From an uncultured Clostridia bacterium (GTDB taxonomy: Bacteria > Bacillota > Clostridia > Christensenellales > Borkfalkiaceae): a DNA stretch of 11,691 nucleotides. Location of the stretch: positions 1-11,691 of the forward strand of contig CAMWWA010000025.1 in assembly GCA_947177825.1 (NCBI GenBank), written 5' to 3'. Below, one piece after another: positions 1 through 7,969 of this stretch. Numbering within the stretch: the first letter of the stretch is position 1; each line of letters begins with the position of its first letter. The position numbers and the translations under genes were made by a program. The notes beneath the pieces were generated by a model. The model had not been told where the DNA came from, did no database searches, and saw only the letters and a program-made list of their open reading frames with translations.

Positions 1-494
1 GGGTCGGAGCCTTCCTCGTGCTTGACTATGCGCACCTTTGCCCTGTCTGCCCAGACCGAAAGCTGGTCGCTTGCCGCCGCGCGGAAGGTGTCCGCCGCCG
101 CAACCGTAACGCTTTTGCCCTGCCTTAAAAAGTAGGAAGCAAGCTTGCCGACCGTAGTCGTCTTGCCCACGCCGTTCACGCCCACCAGCATAATGACCGC
201 GGGGTACTGAATTTCGGGCACGGGCGCCTCCTCCAGCTTGTCCTGCAAAATATCTTTAAGGCAGGCAACGACGAAGTCCTTGTCCCTTATCTTTTCCGCC
301 TTGACCTCGGCGCGGAGCTCCTCCACCACGTCCGCCGCGGTGTTTACGGAGATATCCGAGCTTATAAGAATTTCTTCCAGCTCGTCGTAGAATTCGTCGC
401 CAATCTTGTTTTTGGAAAACAGCGAACCGAGCGCGTCCGAAAACGCCTTTTTGGTCTTTTTTAATGCGTTGGCTAACTTTGAAAAAATACCCAT
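1..494 (-). CDS. ftsY: Signal recognition particle receptor FtsY (3' end outside window)
   Basis: FtsY is the SRP-receptor GTPase that docks ribosome-SRP complexes at the inner face of the cytoplasmic membrane for co-translational insertion. Only the first 164 codons are present; the gene runs off the left edge. An N-terminal basic amphipathic stretch (MGIFSKLANALKKTKKAF) leads directly into the helical N domain, so the long acidic A domain of the E. coli protein is missing, as is usual in Bacillota. The G1 loop GVNGVGKTT is at residues 105-113 and the DTFRAAA motif at 135-141, both typical of SRP-type GTPases. The N-terminus and the sequence before G1 resemble FtsY more than Ffh. The ATG at 494-492 is preceded by AGGGA seven bases upstream, a good ribosome binding site. 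The gene lies 19 nt after the smc stop and is the last visible gene of the plsX-rnc-smc-ftsY unit. Confidence 0.96.
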   Translation of the reverse strand, partial: MGIFSKLANALKKTKKAFSDALGSLFSKNKIGDEFYDELEEILISSDISVNTAADVVEELRAEVKAEKIRDKDFVVACLKDILQDKLEEAPVPEIQYPAVIMLVGVNGVGKTTTVGKLASYFLRQGKSVTVAAADTFRAAASDQLSVWADRAKVRIVKHEEGSD

Positions 495-513
495 ATACTA
501 TTCCCTATATAAG

Positions 514-3500
514 TCAAGATACCGTGTCGCCGCCGAGTCTTGATTCGACCTCGGACAGCTTTACGGATACGATTTTCGAAACGCCCTTTTCTTCCATGGT
601 AACGCCGAAAAGCACGTCCGCCTTTTCCATTGTGGGTTTACGGTGGGTGATGACGATGAACTGCGTCTGCGCGGCAAACTTCTTTAAATAGGTTGCGTAT
701 CTGCCGACGTTTGCGTCGTCCAGCGCCGCTTCGATTTCGTCGAGTACGCAGAAGGGCATGGGGCGCATCTGAATGATTGCAAACAGAATTGCAATTGCCG
801 TAAGCGCCTGCTCGCCGCCCGAAAGCAGCGAAATTTTTGCAAGGTTTTTGCCGGGAGGGCACGCGACGATTTCCACGCCCGCGTCCAGGGGGTCCTCGCA
901 GTTGGTGTAGTCGAGCTGCAATTCCGCCCTGCCGCCGCCGAACAGCTCCTTAAAGGTGCGCTTGAAGTTTTCGTTGATGGTGTTAAAGCCCGCGTCGAAA
1001 ATTTTAAGCATTTCGCTGCGGATATCCTCCAGCGCGTGTTCGAGGTCGGCAATCGCCTTTTCGAGGTCCTGCCTCTCCTCGGTCATCCGCTGGTAGCGCG
1101 TGCTTACCGCCTCGTAATCCTCAATAGCCGTCGGGTTGACCGCGCCTATCATGGTAATCTGCCTCTTGCAGTTTATTATTACCGAGGACGCCGCGCCCAC
1201 GTCGAAGTCTTCGACCTTGTATTTTAAGCAGCCTTCGTAATCCTCGTTGTATTCTTCCTGAATACGCTGCTGCAAAAATTCCAGGTCGGAATCTATCTTC
1301 TGCATAGCCATTTCCTGGTTGTGCAGCTTGTTGTTCAAATCCTCTAAAAGCTCCGCGGTTTCGAAGCGCGATTTATCTATTTCCGCAACCCTGTCGTTGA
1401 GCTGCTTCTTGCTCTTTTCCACCTCGGCAATGCGCTCGTTCAAATCGTCCAGCTTAACCTGCTCGTCCTTGGTGAGCGCCGCGCGCGCCGCCTTTTCGTT
1501 CCACTCGTCAAACTGTTTCTGCAATTCGGGCAGTAACGTGCGCAGGTTGCCCACCCTCTCGATGAGCTCGGCTTTCTCCGCCCTGGTGCGCTCCGCCGAA
1601 TCCATATTGGATTTCATTGCGCTCTCAAGCGAGGCGATTTCCACCTGTAACGCGTTGAGGCGCGCCGCCTTGTCGTTGCGCTCCTTTACTATCTTGTCGT
1701 TCTCCTCGCTAAGCGAATCGATTTCGGAGGTCGCCTTCGTGGACTGTTCGGAAAGGGTGCTTGCGCCCTTGCTCGTCGAGGAATATTCGCTGTCCAATTC
1801 GGCAAGCTTATCTTCGACCTGCGCTTTGGACTGCCTGTAAACGGAATATTCGCTCTCCTTGTCGGCAATGTTGAAGGTCAGGCTGGAAAGCTTTTCCTTT
1901 GCCGCAGCAAGCTCCAGACGCGCCTGCTGCAATTTGCCGTCCAGCGCCTCCCTTTCGCCGCGCGCCCTTTCAAGCTCGCTCTCCGCTTCCGCGCGCTTGT
2001 TCTCGGCGGTTGCAAGAGTGTTCTTCCTCAGCGCAATCTCGTCCTCGATTTCCTTAATCTTTCGCTCGTTCGCAAGAAGGTTTGCGGAATTTTCCCTGCG
2101 GCTGCCGCCCGTCATCGAACCGGACGTTGCGATTATATCGCCGTCCAACGTGACTATTTTGAACGCGCGCGGATAGCGCCTTGCAATCACCGTTGCGGCA
2201 GCGATATCCTGGCACACTAGCGTGTTGCCCAAAAGGTTATGTATAACGTTATCGTACTTCTTGTCGTAGCGCACCAAATCGATGGCAAGCCCCAGCGCGC
2301 CCCTTTCGCTGCACGCCGACTTAATCTGCGCCGACTCCAGCCTGGGACGGAGCGCGTCTATCGGCAGGAAGGTAACCTGACCGGCGCGGTTGGATTTTAA
2401 ATATTCGATTAAGAACTGCGCGTCCTCTCTAGTCTCGGTTATAACGTTCTGCATTGCACCGCCGAACGCCGTTTCTATTGCAATTTCGTAGCCCTTGTCG
2501 CACGATACGACGTCTGCAATAAGCCCCATAATGCGCGAGGAAAGTTTGGAATTTTCCTTAGCGTCGGACATTAAACGCCTTACCGAATACACGTAGCCTT
2601 CGAACCTGTCGCGCAGCGCCGTATAGGTGCGCAGGCTCTGTTGAAGCGAGGATATCTGCGCCTCACTGTCGTAAATCTTTCTTACCAGCGCCTGCACCTT
2701 GTCGTTTGCCGCGGTAACCGCCGCAGCCGCGTTTTCCATAAGTACGTTTTCGTCGCCGAGGTAGGCGTTTAAGCTTTCCTGCGCTTTCAACGTCTTGTCG
2801 TACTCGGCTTTCAGCTTTTCGTGCTCGGCGCGCACGGTCTGCATCGCGTCGTCCATTTCGGCAAGCCTCTCCTTCAGAAGCTCCTTTTTAGCCGACAGCG
2901 AGCCTATGTTTTCCTTTATCTCCGAAAGGTCGCGGAACGCGTCCATCACTCTCTTTCTGTGCTCGTTTGTGGACAGCTCGTAGCTTGCTATACTCTCGGT
3001 AAGTCTGACTATATCCGCCTGCAATTGCGTGCAGGTTTCGCGCAGTTTTTCAATTCTTTCGCCGTTCTTGCTGGCGTATTCCTCGCAGCGGCGTATGCCC
3101 TTATCGACGTCGCCTATGCGCTTGGTGGCGAACACTATATCGTCCTGAGCCTGTTGAAGCTTGTACTTGACGGCGTTTGCGCGCTCCTTGAAGACCTTGC
3201 TTTCACCCGTGCTGCGCTCCAGCCCGACGGTGTATTCCAGCCTCTCCTCGTTCAGCCTTTTCAGCTTGTCGTCCGCGCCAGTAAGCAGGCTGCGGCAATT
3301 TTCGTATTCGGCAAGCAGCGAAGCCGCAAGCTCGGAATTGCGCTTAATCTGCGAATTGATTTTGTTTATGCGCGCGTCAATCTTTTCGCGCTCGCCCGCG
3401 GCGCCGTCGTGGCGGAATATGTAGGTGTTAATTTCGTTCATGCGCAGCGTTTCGTACAGCGCGTTGTACTTTTTGGCGTTCTCCGCCGCCTTTGCAAGGG

Positions 3501-4113
3501 GGGTGAGCTGGCGCTCGACTTCCGCCATTCTCTGCGCGAACACGAACAGGTTGTCCTTGGAATAGTTGAGCTTTCTTTCCGCCTCCGCCTTTCTGTCCTT
3601 GAAGACGACTATGCCCGTCGCCTCCTCGAATATGGAGCGTCTCTCCTCGGGACGGGAATTCATTATCTGCGCGATACGTCCCTGACCGATAATCGAGTAG
3701 CCCTCTTTCGCCGCGCCCGCTCCGTGTAAAAGGCCCGTCAAAATCTTCATTCTGGAAGGCTGCTGGTTGAGAAGGTATTCGCTGGTGCCGTCGCGGTAGA
3801 GGCGCCTGGTCATTTCAATCTCGTCCGCGTCGTAATCGAAAATGCGGTTGGTGTTGTCGAAGGTTAAAGTGACCTCGCAAAAGGAAGTCTTTTTACGCTT
3901 TTCGGTACCGTTGAAGATGACGTCCATCATGTTGGAACCGCGCATGACCTTTGCGGACTGTTCGCCCAGAACCCAGCGGATTGCGTCCGCAACGTTGGAC
4001 TTGCCGCACCCGTTGGGACCGACTATACAAGTAACGCCGTCGGTTAAGGGAATTTCGGTCTTGTCGGCAAAGGATTTGAAACCGATAAGCTTTATCTTCT
4101 TGAATTGTACCAT
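514..4113 (-). CDS. smc: Chromosome partition protein SMC
   Basis: SMC is the ATPase of the bacterial condensin complex (with ScpA and ScpB, not encoded here) that loops and compacts the newly replicated chromosome. The 1199-aa length matches the family. The N-terminal head has Walker A GPNGCGKSN at residues 32-40, then the SEYLLN and EGYSIIGQGRIAQIMNSRPE blocks (about 111-156). Long heptad-rich coiled coils span roughly 175-520 and 675-1040. They flank a hinge at about 525-671 that ends in GSMTGGS. The C-terminal head has the ABC signature LSGGEQALTA (about 1097-1106), Walker B FCVLDEIEAALDD (about 1121-1133) and the QFIVITHRKPTM block. Small departures from the usual sequence are HGAGAAKEGYS where DTGIGKEGYS is common, and EEATGIVVFK where EEAAGI-KYK is common. 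The ATG at 4113 follows the rnc stop by one base; AAAGGG inside the end of rnc is the likely ribosome binding site. Confidence 0.98.
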   Translation of the reverse strand: MVQFKKIKLIGFKSFADKTEIPLTDGVTCIVGPNGCGKSNVADAIRWVLGEQSAKVMRGSNMMDVIFNGTEKRKKTSFCEVTLTFDNTNRIFDYDADEIEMTRRLYRDGTSEYLLNQQPSRMKILTGLLHGAGAAKEGYSIIGQGRIAQIMNSRPEERRSIFEEATGIVVFKDRKAEAERKLNYSKDNLFVFAQRMAEVERQLTPLAKAAENAKKYNALYETLRMNEINTYIFRHDGAAGEREKIDARINKINSQIKRNSELAASLLAEYENCRSLLTGADDKLKRLNEERLEYTVGLERSTGESKVFKERANAVKYKLQQAQDDIVFATKRIGDVDKGIRRCEEYASKNGERIEKLRETCTQLQADIVRLTESIASYELSTNEHRKRVMDAFRDLSEIKENIGSLSAKKELLKERLAEMDDAMQTVRAEHEKLKAEYDKTLKAQESLNAYLGDENVLMENAAAAVTAANDKVQALVRKIYDSEAQISSLQQSLRTYTALRDRFEGYVYSVRRLMSDAKENSKLSSRIMGLIADVVSCDKGYEIAIETAFGGAMQNVITETREDAQFLIEYLKSNRAGQVTFLPIDALRPRLESAQIKSACSERGALGLAIDLVRYDKKYDNVIHNLLGNTLVCQDIAAATVIARRYPRAFKIVTLDGDIIATSGSMTGGSRRENSANLLANERKIKEIEDEIALRKNTLATAENKRAEAESELERARGEREALDGKLQQARLELAAAKEKLSSLTFNIADKESEYSVYRQSKAQVEDKLAELDSEYSSTSKGASTLSEQSTKATSEIDSLSEENDKIVKERNDKAARLNALQVEIASLESAMKSNMDSAERTRAEKAELIERVGNLRTLLPELQKQFDEWNEKAARAALTKDEQVKLDDLNERIAEVEKSKKQLNDRVAEIDKSRFETAELLEDLNNKLHNQEMAMQKIDSDLEFLQQRIQEEYNEDYEGCLKYKVEDFDVGAASSVIINCKRQITMIGAVNPTAIEDYEAVSTRYQRMTEERQDLEKAIADLEHALEDIRSEMLKIFDAGFNTINENFKRTFKELFGGGRAELQLDYTNCEDPLDAGVEIVACPPGKNLAKISLLSGGEQALTAIAILFAIIQMRPMPFCVLDEIEAALDDANVGRYATYLKKFAAQTQFIVITHRKPTMEKADVLFGVTMEEKGVSKIVSVKLSEVESRLGGDTVS

Positions 4114-4114
4114 T

Positions 4115-4741
4115 TTAACACCCTTTATTTAAGAATTCGTAAGCCGCTTTCGCCGCCTGTCTTTTTGCCTGCTGAAAATTGGAGCCCTCGCCCCCGAACA
4201 CTTTGCCGTGCACCGTTACCTCGGCTATATGCCTCGGGCTTTGGGGCGTTCCCTCCTGCCTGGTATCGTATTTGGGCGGAGCTTCGCCGTTTGCCTGCAA
4301 CAGCTCCTGCAAGCGCGCAATGTAGTTTATTACGTCAAGCGGAGTCAGAGTGGATAGCGCAAATTTTTTCGCCGCGTCCAGACCGCCGTCCAGATATATT
4401 GCCGCCGTAACCGCCTCGTACGCGCTGGGCACGGCCTTTTTGTTGCCGCTGTCGCCCTTGTCCTTAATCAATGCTTTGTCCAGCCCCAGCCTTACCGACA
4501 CGGGGCGCAGCGCCTCGTCGGAAATAAGCTGCTGCTTCTTTTCTGTAATGTCGCCCTCGCTAAGATTTTCGGCGTAATACTTTTCCGCAACGATAAACGT
4601 TAAAAGCGCGTCGCCCAGACATTCCAGACTTTCGTTATTGAAGTTCTGGTCGTACGACGATAGCGTGAGCGCCTTTTTTAAAAGCTCCTTATCTTTAAAC
4701 GTATAGCCGCAAAACCGTTCTATATTTTCGAAATCACTCAT
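4115..4741 (-). CDS. rnc: Ribonuclease III, divergent
   Basis: RNase III cleaves double-stranded RNA in rRNA precursors and structured mRNAs. The 208-aa protein has the usual two parts: a catalytic domain (about 1-130) and a double-stranded RNA-binding domain (about 138-206). The signature helix reads NESLECLGD, keeping the acidic residues E37, E40 and D44 (E. coli E38, E41, D45). E62 in SEGD (E. coli E65) and E109 (E. coli E117) are also kept. The position matching the conserved metal-site aspartate (E. coli D114) is Ser106, in PSAYEAVTAAIYLD. Other departures are TLSS for the usual THRS near residue 27, and GSNFQQAK where GSSKKEAK is typical in the RNA-binding domain. The reading frame is intact. 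The ATG overlaps the plsX stop as ATGA, with no strong ribosome binding site, suggesting translational coupling. The family call is secure; full catalytic activity is not. Confidence 0.93.
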   Translation of the reverse strand: MSDFENIERFCGYTFKDKELLKKALTLSSYDQNFNNESLECLGDALLTFIVAEKYYAENLSEGDITEKKQQLISDEALRPVSVRLGLDKALIKDKGDSGNKKAVPSAYEAVTAAIYLDGGLDAAKKFALSTLTPLDVINYIARLQELLQANGEAPPKYDTRQEGTPQSPRHIAEVTVHGKVFGGEGSNFQQAKRQAAKAAYEFLNKGC

Positions 4742-5769
4742 TGTTCTACCGGTATTAGGTTGTCCAAATCGACCTTTGCCAGCATGTCCTCCACCTTGGG
4801 AATAAGCCCGTTGCGGTAGATGGACAGCGCGTTTTTAATCGAGTTGGCAATTGACGCGGGCTTGGACGAACCGTGACTTTTGACCACGACTTTTTTAAGC
4901 CCCAGAAGCAGAGCGCCGCCGTACTTGTCGAAGTCCAGTCCCTTTTTCATGCGCTTGATTGCGCCGTGCATAAACATTGCGCCTATAAGCGCCGCTGGCG
5001 ACGAAGTGAACTGCTTTTTCATAGTGGCAAGAATCATCTTAGCGCAGCCCTCAATGGATTTGAGCGCGACGTTGCCCGAAAAGCCGTCCGCAACCACGAC
5101 GTCCACGTCGCCGTAATTTATATCCCTTCCCTCGACGTTGCCGACGAAATTTATGCCCTGCATCTCGGAAAGATATTTGTACGTTTCAAGGCGGAGAGGG
5201 TCGCCCTTGTGCTCCTCCGTGCCGTTGTTCAAAAGCCCCACTTTGGGGTTGGCTTTATTGAAACCCGCCTGCGCGTAAGCCGAGGCGAGCACCGCAAACT
5301 GGCAGAGCATTGCGGGCTTGCACTCCGCGTTGGCTCCGCAGTCGCAAAGCAGCGTTACGCCGTTATTGACGTTGGGTATCGCGGGGCAGAGCGCGGGGCG
5401 CTTTATACCCCTTATTCTTCCCAGTATCAGCTGACCGCCGGCAATGATTGCGCCCGTCGAACCTGCGGAAACGAGTCCGCATATGTCGTCCTCTTTTTTG
5501 AGCATCCAGTAAGCCGCCATAAGCGACGACTGTTTATTCCTAACCGCCTCGGTGGGGCTGTCGTTCATACCCACGACGTCGGGGCAGTCCACTATCTCCA
5601 CGCGTGAGGAGTCGTACTTGTATTTGGCGAGCTCAGCCTTTAATTCGTTCTCCCTGCCCGTGATAATCAGGTAGAGATTTTTATCGTCCTTAAGCGCCTT
5701 GACCGCGCCTTCCACTATTGCCGCAGGCGCGTTGTCGCCGCCCATTCCGTCCAGAATCAACTTATCCAT
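4738..5769 (-). CDS. plsX: Phosphate acyltransferase PlsX
   Basis: PlsX converts acyl-ACP and phosphate into acyl-phosphate, the donor used by PlsY in the first step of phospholipid synthesis; it is a peripheral membrane enzyme. The 343-aa protein begins with the family's LILDGMGGDNAP and continues with VSAGSTGA, CDCGANAECKP, NNGTEEHKGD, VADGFSGNVALK and VVKSHGSS. I start it at the ATG at 5769-5767, which opens the conserved N-terminus and has GAGGA 12 nt upstream. The frame stays open up to a TTG at 5808, but that TTG lies inside the probable -10 box, so it would not be in the mRNA. First gene of the plsX-rnc-smc-ftsY unit; its stop overlaps the rnc start. The acpP gene often found between plsX and rnc is missing. 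Confidence 0.96.
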   Translation of the reverse strand: MDKLILDGMGGDNAPAAIVEGAVKALKDDKNLYLIITGRENELKAELAKYKYDSSRVEIVDCPDVVGMNDSPTEAVRNKQSSLMAAYWMLKKEDDICGLVSAGSTGAIIAGGQLILGRIRGIKRPALCPAIPNVNNGVTLLCDCGANAECKPAMLCQFAVLASAYAQAGFNKANPKVGLLNNGTEEHKGDPLRLETYKYLSEMQGINFVGNVEGRDINYGDVDVVVADGFSGNVALKSIEGCAKMILATMKKQFTSSPAALIGAMFMHGAIKRMKKGLDFDKYGGALLLGLKKVVVKSHGSSKPASIANSIKNALSIYRNGLIPKVEDMLAKVDLDNLIPVEQ

Positions 5770-5867
5770 TACAAACGATTTTCCTCGGGATAAAAACTTA
5801 CCTTTCAATTATAGCATATCCGCCGAAAAAAAACAATTATATAATAGGGTAATAATAAATAAAATAT
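5770..5867. other. AT-rich spacer between the VanW gene and plsX
   Basis: This 98-bp gap contains the plsX promoter, the short plsX leader and an AT-rich stretch with a perfect 10-bp palindrome ATTATATAAT at 5836-5845. Read on the minus strand, a run of eight T residues follows the VanW gene, but no GC-rich stem precedes it. I therefore see no convincing intrinsic terminator, and transcription from the recF unit may run on into plsX. Confidence 0.6.
5808..5836 (-). promoter_or_regulatory. Probable sigma-A promoter of plsX-rnc-smc-ftsY
   Basis: Read on the minus strand: -35 TTGTTT (5836-5831), a 17-bp spacer, then a perfect -10 TATAAT (5813-5808) with an extended TGC just before it. Transcription would begin near 5801, giving a leader of about 32 nt before the plsX ATG at 5769. 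A second TATAAT at 5841-5836 lacks a -35 partner and is less likely. Confidence 0.72.
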
Positions 5868-7139
5868 TTAGGGCTCGTCGGTTTGCTCGGTTTCCTGCGC
5901 CTGCTGGATGACGTCGGCAACCGCGGGGTATTTGTCCTTGCGGATAAGCTCGCTTATCTCCTCGCCGCCGCGCTGTTTTATAAGATAGCCCTCGCTCTCC
6001 GTGCCCTCCCTGCCGTAGCTTATAATCTTATCCTCGTCGCCCTGCACCACGACTGGTTCGGGGCGCGGCAGGCTTGCAATCACCTTGGAAGAAAACGAAT
6101 AACTGTAACCGTCCTCCTCGCCGTAAACCGTGCAGCAGACCGAGTTCAAAGTGCAGTTGACGCGGATATATACGGGGGTTTTGCGGTTGTTTTTAAATTT
6201 TAAATCGAAATAATTGCCGCTGACCATGGCGTCGCGCGAGGGCGCCACGTAGGAAACCTGCAGACTGTGGGGATGGTATTCCTCTATCCCCAGCCCCGAC
6301 AGCAGCGCGGCGTTATACAGCGTTGTGGAAACCTGGCACACGCCGCCGCCCACGCCCTGCACGAACTTGCCGTTTTCGATAATCTTTGCGGACTTGAAGC
6401 CGTTCTCTTCGGTGCGCGCGCCCACCGTCTTATTGAACGAAAACGTGCCGCCGCTCTCTATTACCGTGCCGTTAATCTTCTGCGCGGCAAGGCGGATATT
6501 GGACGACCTGTCGGTATTGTCCGCGTCGAAATATGTCGTAAAGGAATACAGCCTTTTCGTGCGCGCCTTAACGTCTTCCACTGTTTCCGCCCTCGTAACG
6601 GTGTGCGTACATATGCGCACGTCTTGAAAATCGCCGTTCAACGAAGACGATATATCGTCCAGAAGTTTCGCCCTGTCGCACTCCACTCCGTCCGAACCTT
6701 GAAAGTAAGTAAACGCTTCGCCCGCGGTATTGAAATTGGCGTAAGGCTCCACGGCGGGGCGCGAATGGTCGGCGCAGATATTGGTTGCAATCTCCTCGGC
6801 GCCGTTCAGAAAATAGTGCACGGGCGCTAAATAATCACCGCTCTTTCTAATGGAAAGCAGCGCGTCGGTAAAGCCGTCCTTGTAATCGATTTCGGGATAT
6901 GAATACTCGTACACGCGTTCATCGGCGCATATGCGCAGTCGTTTTTGTTTTAAACTGTCCTCCACACCCTTTCTCAGCGCGGACTTCGCCGCGTTTATAG
7001 TCATTCCGCCCACGTCCGTGCCGTTGACCGTTACGCCGCGCGGAAGCCTGCCCGTAAAGCCGCAGCACAAAAATAAAGCGCTTGCAATAAATACAAGCGC
7101 AGCAAATATTTTTAAAGTTTTAACAAGACTTTTTTTCAA
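5868..7139 (-). CDS. Membrane-anchored VanW-domain protein (YoaR-like)
   Basis: This 423-aa protein has a basic N-terminus and a hydrophobic segment (about residues 9-27) that should act as an uncleaved anchor or signal peptide, placing the rest outside the membrane. Residues 30-120 resemble the peptidoglycan-binding-like region that precedes VanW domains in YoaR-type proteins (RLPRGVTVNGTDVGGM). The VanW domain spans about 200-335 and has the hallmark GGTFSFNKTVG, GVGGGVCQVSTTLYNAAL (conserved Cys268) and EYHPHSLQVSYVAPSRDAMV. A G5-like tail follows at about 350-411. VanW is named for its presence in some vancomycin-resistance clusters, but its biochemical role is not settled; this is a chromosomal homologue with no resistance genes nearby, so a general envelope role is more likely. 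The start is a TTG (7139-7137) overlapping the TGA of the PHP gene, with no clear ribosome binding site. No in-frame ATG occurs before residue 46, which would remove the membrane segment. Confidence 0.9.
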   Translation of the reverse strand: MKKSLVKTLKIFAALVFIASALFLCCGFTGRLPRGVTVNGTDVGGMTINAAKSALRKGVEDSLKQKRLRICADERVYEYSYPEIDYKDGFTDALLSIRKSGDYLAPVHYFLNGAEEIATNICADHSRPAVEPYANFNTAGEAFTYFQGSDGVECDRAKLLDDISSSLNGDFQDVRICTHTVTRAETVEDVKARTKRLYSFTTYFDADNTDRSSNIRLAAQKINGTVIESGGTFSFNKTVGARTEENGFKSAKIIENGKFVQGVGGGVCQVSTTLYNAALLSGLGIEEYHPHSLQVSYVAPSRDAMVSGNYFDLKFKNNRKTPVYIRVNCTLNSVCCTVYGEEDGYSYSFSSKVIASLPRPEPVVVQGDEDKIISYGREGTESEGYLIKQRGGEEISELIRKDKYPAVADVIQQAQETEQTDEP

Positions 7140-7969
7140 ATCAGTTTAAGTGCGGAAAGCAGCTTGTCGTCGGGATAGAACGCAGGTTCGCCCACGCGCC
7201 TGTTGCCCTCGGCATAGTGCGTATCCGAACCGCCCGTTACAAGCAGACCGTATTTTTCCGCAAGCTCCTTATAGTACTGCGTTTCCTTAGCAGTATGCCC
7301 CGAATACACCGCTTCTATGCCTGAAAGTCCGCATGGAAGAAGCCGCTTTATAAGCCGTTCTACGCCCTCCGAATCGAGAGTAATTCTCCCCGGGTGAGCA
7401 AGCGAGCACACGCCGCCGCAGGAAGAAATAAGCTCGGCGGTATCCTCGGGCGACGGTCTGCCAACGCACGAAAACCCGGGCTTGCCGAAACCGAGATAGC
7501 GCGCGTAAAAATCGAAGGGCGAGCGCGCGTAGCCCTTTCTTGCGCCGGCGGTTGCAATGTGCATACCGTGCAGCGGCGAAAGGCTGCTTTTGCGTTCCCT
7601 GACTACCTCGCCGTAGCTTAAACGCACGCCCGCAGCCGAAAGTTTTTTAAGAACGTCGAAAGTTCGTTCCTCCGCGCCGTCGTAAAGCGCCCTGTGAAAA
7701 CGCACGTATTTTTCGCTTTCACAGTCCATACCGTAGCCGAGAATATGCACCTTTATATTATTATCGTAGGCGGAAACCTCCTCGCCGTCAACGGCTATTA
7801 TGCCCGAGGCAACCGCAAGTTTTTTAACCTCGCCGCACGCGTTGGCGTTGTCGTGGTCGGTCACCGAAACAAGCCCCACGCCCGCACGCCTTGCCGCCGC
7901 AATGACGTCCGCGGGCGACTGGGCGCCGTCCGAATAGTAAGTATGAACGTGCATATCCGCCCGAATCAT
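7136..7969 (-). CDS. PHP-domain metal-dependent phosphoesterase (TrpH/YciV-like)
   Basis: This 277-aa protein is a stand-alone PHP domain. The metal ligands expected of the family are visible: H7 and H9 in DMHVHT, D14, D38-H39 in VTDHD, E63 or E64 in DGEEVS, H75 in KVHILGYG, H137 in GMHIA, H192 in AHPGR, and D249/H251 in GGSDTH. These suggest a trinuclear metal site that hydrolyses phosphate esters. Characterised relatives of the TrpH/YciV type act on nucleoside 3',5'-bisphosphates or the 5' ends of short RNAs; the substrate here is unknown. The Arg often found just before the central His (RPH-A) is not present (GMHIA). The family call is firm and the substrate is inference. The ATG at 7969 overlaps the recF stop as ATGA, and the stop overlaps the TTG start of the VanW gene, so the three genes are probably co-translated. 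Confidence 0.93.
   Translation of the reverse strand: MIRADMHVHTYYSDGAQSPADVIAAARRAGVGLVSVTDHDNANACGEVKKLAVASGIIAVDGEEVSAYDNNIKVHILGYGMDCESEKYVRFHRALYDGAEERTFDVLKKLSAAGVRLSYGEVVRERKSSLSPLHGMHIATAGARKGYARSPFDFYARYLGFGKPGFSCVGRPSPEDTAELISSCGGVCSLAHPGRITLDSEGVERLIKRLLPCGLSGIEAVYSGHTAKETQYYKELAEKYGLLVTGGSDTHYAEGNRRVGEPAFYPDDKLLSALKLI

Noticed and set aside
2821..3729. A 302-codon open frame on the plus strand opposite smc
   Set aside because: It lies antisense inside the conserved smc coiled-coil region, has no recognisable family and no good start signal. Long antisense frames are expected from the GC-biased third codon positions here.
4873..5607. A 244-codon open frame on the plus strand opposite plsX
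   Set aside because: It is entirely antisense to the strongly conserved plsX gene, and its composition (rich in His, Arg and Ala) looks like a shadow translation.
5817..5867. Intrinsic terminator after the VanW gene
   Set aside because: There is a run of eight T residues on the minus strand, but only AT-rich sequence before it and no stable stem.
6267..6830. A 187-codon open frame on the plus strand opposite the VanW gene
   Set aside because: It is antisense to the conserved VanW domain, and its translation shows no family motif.
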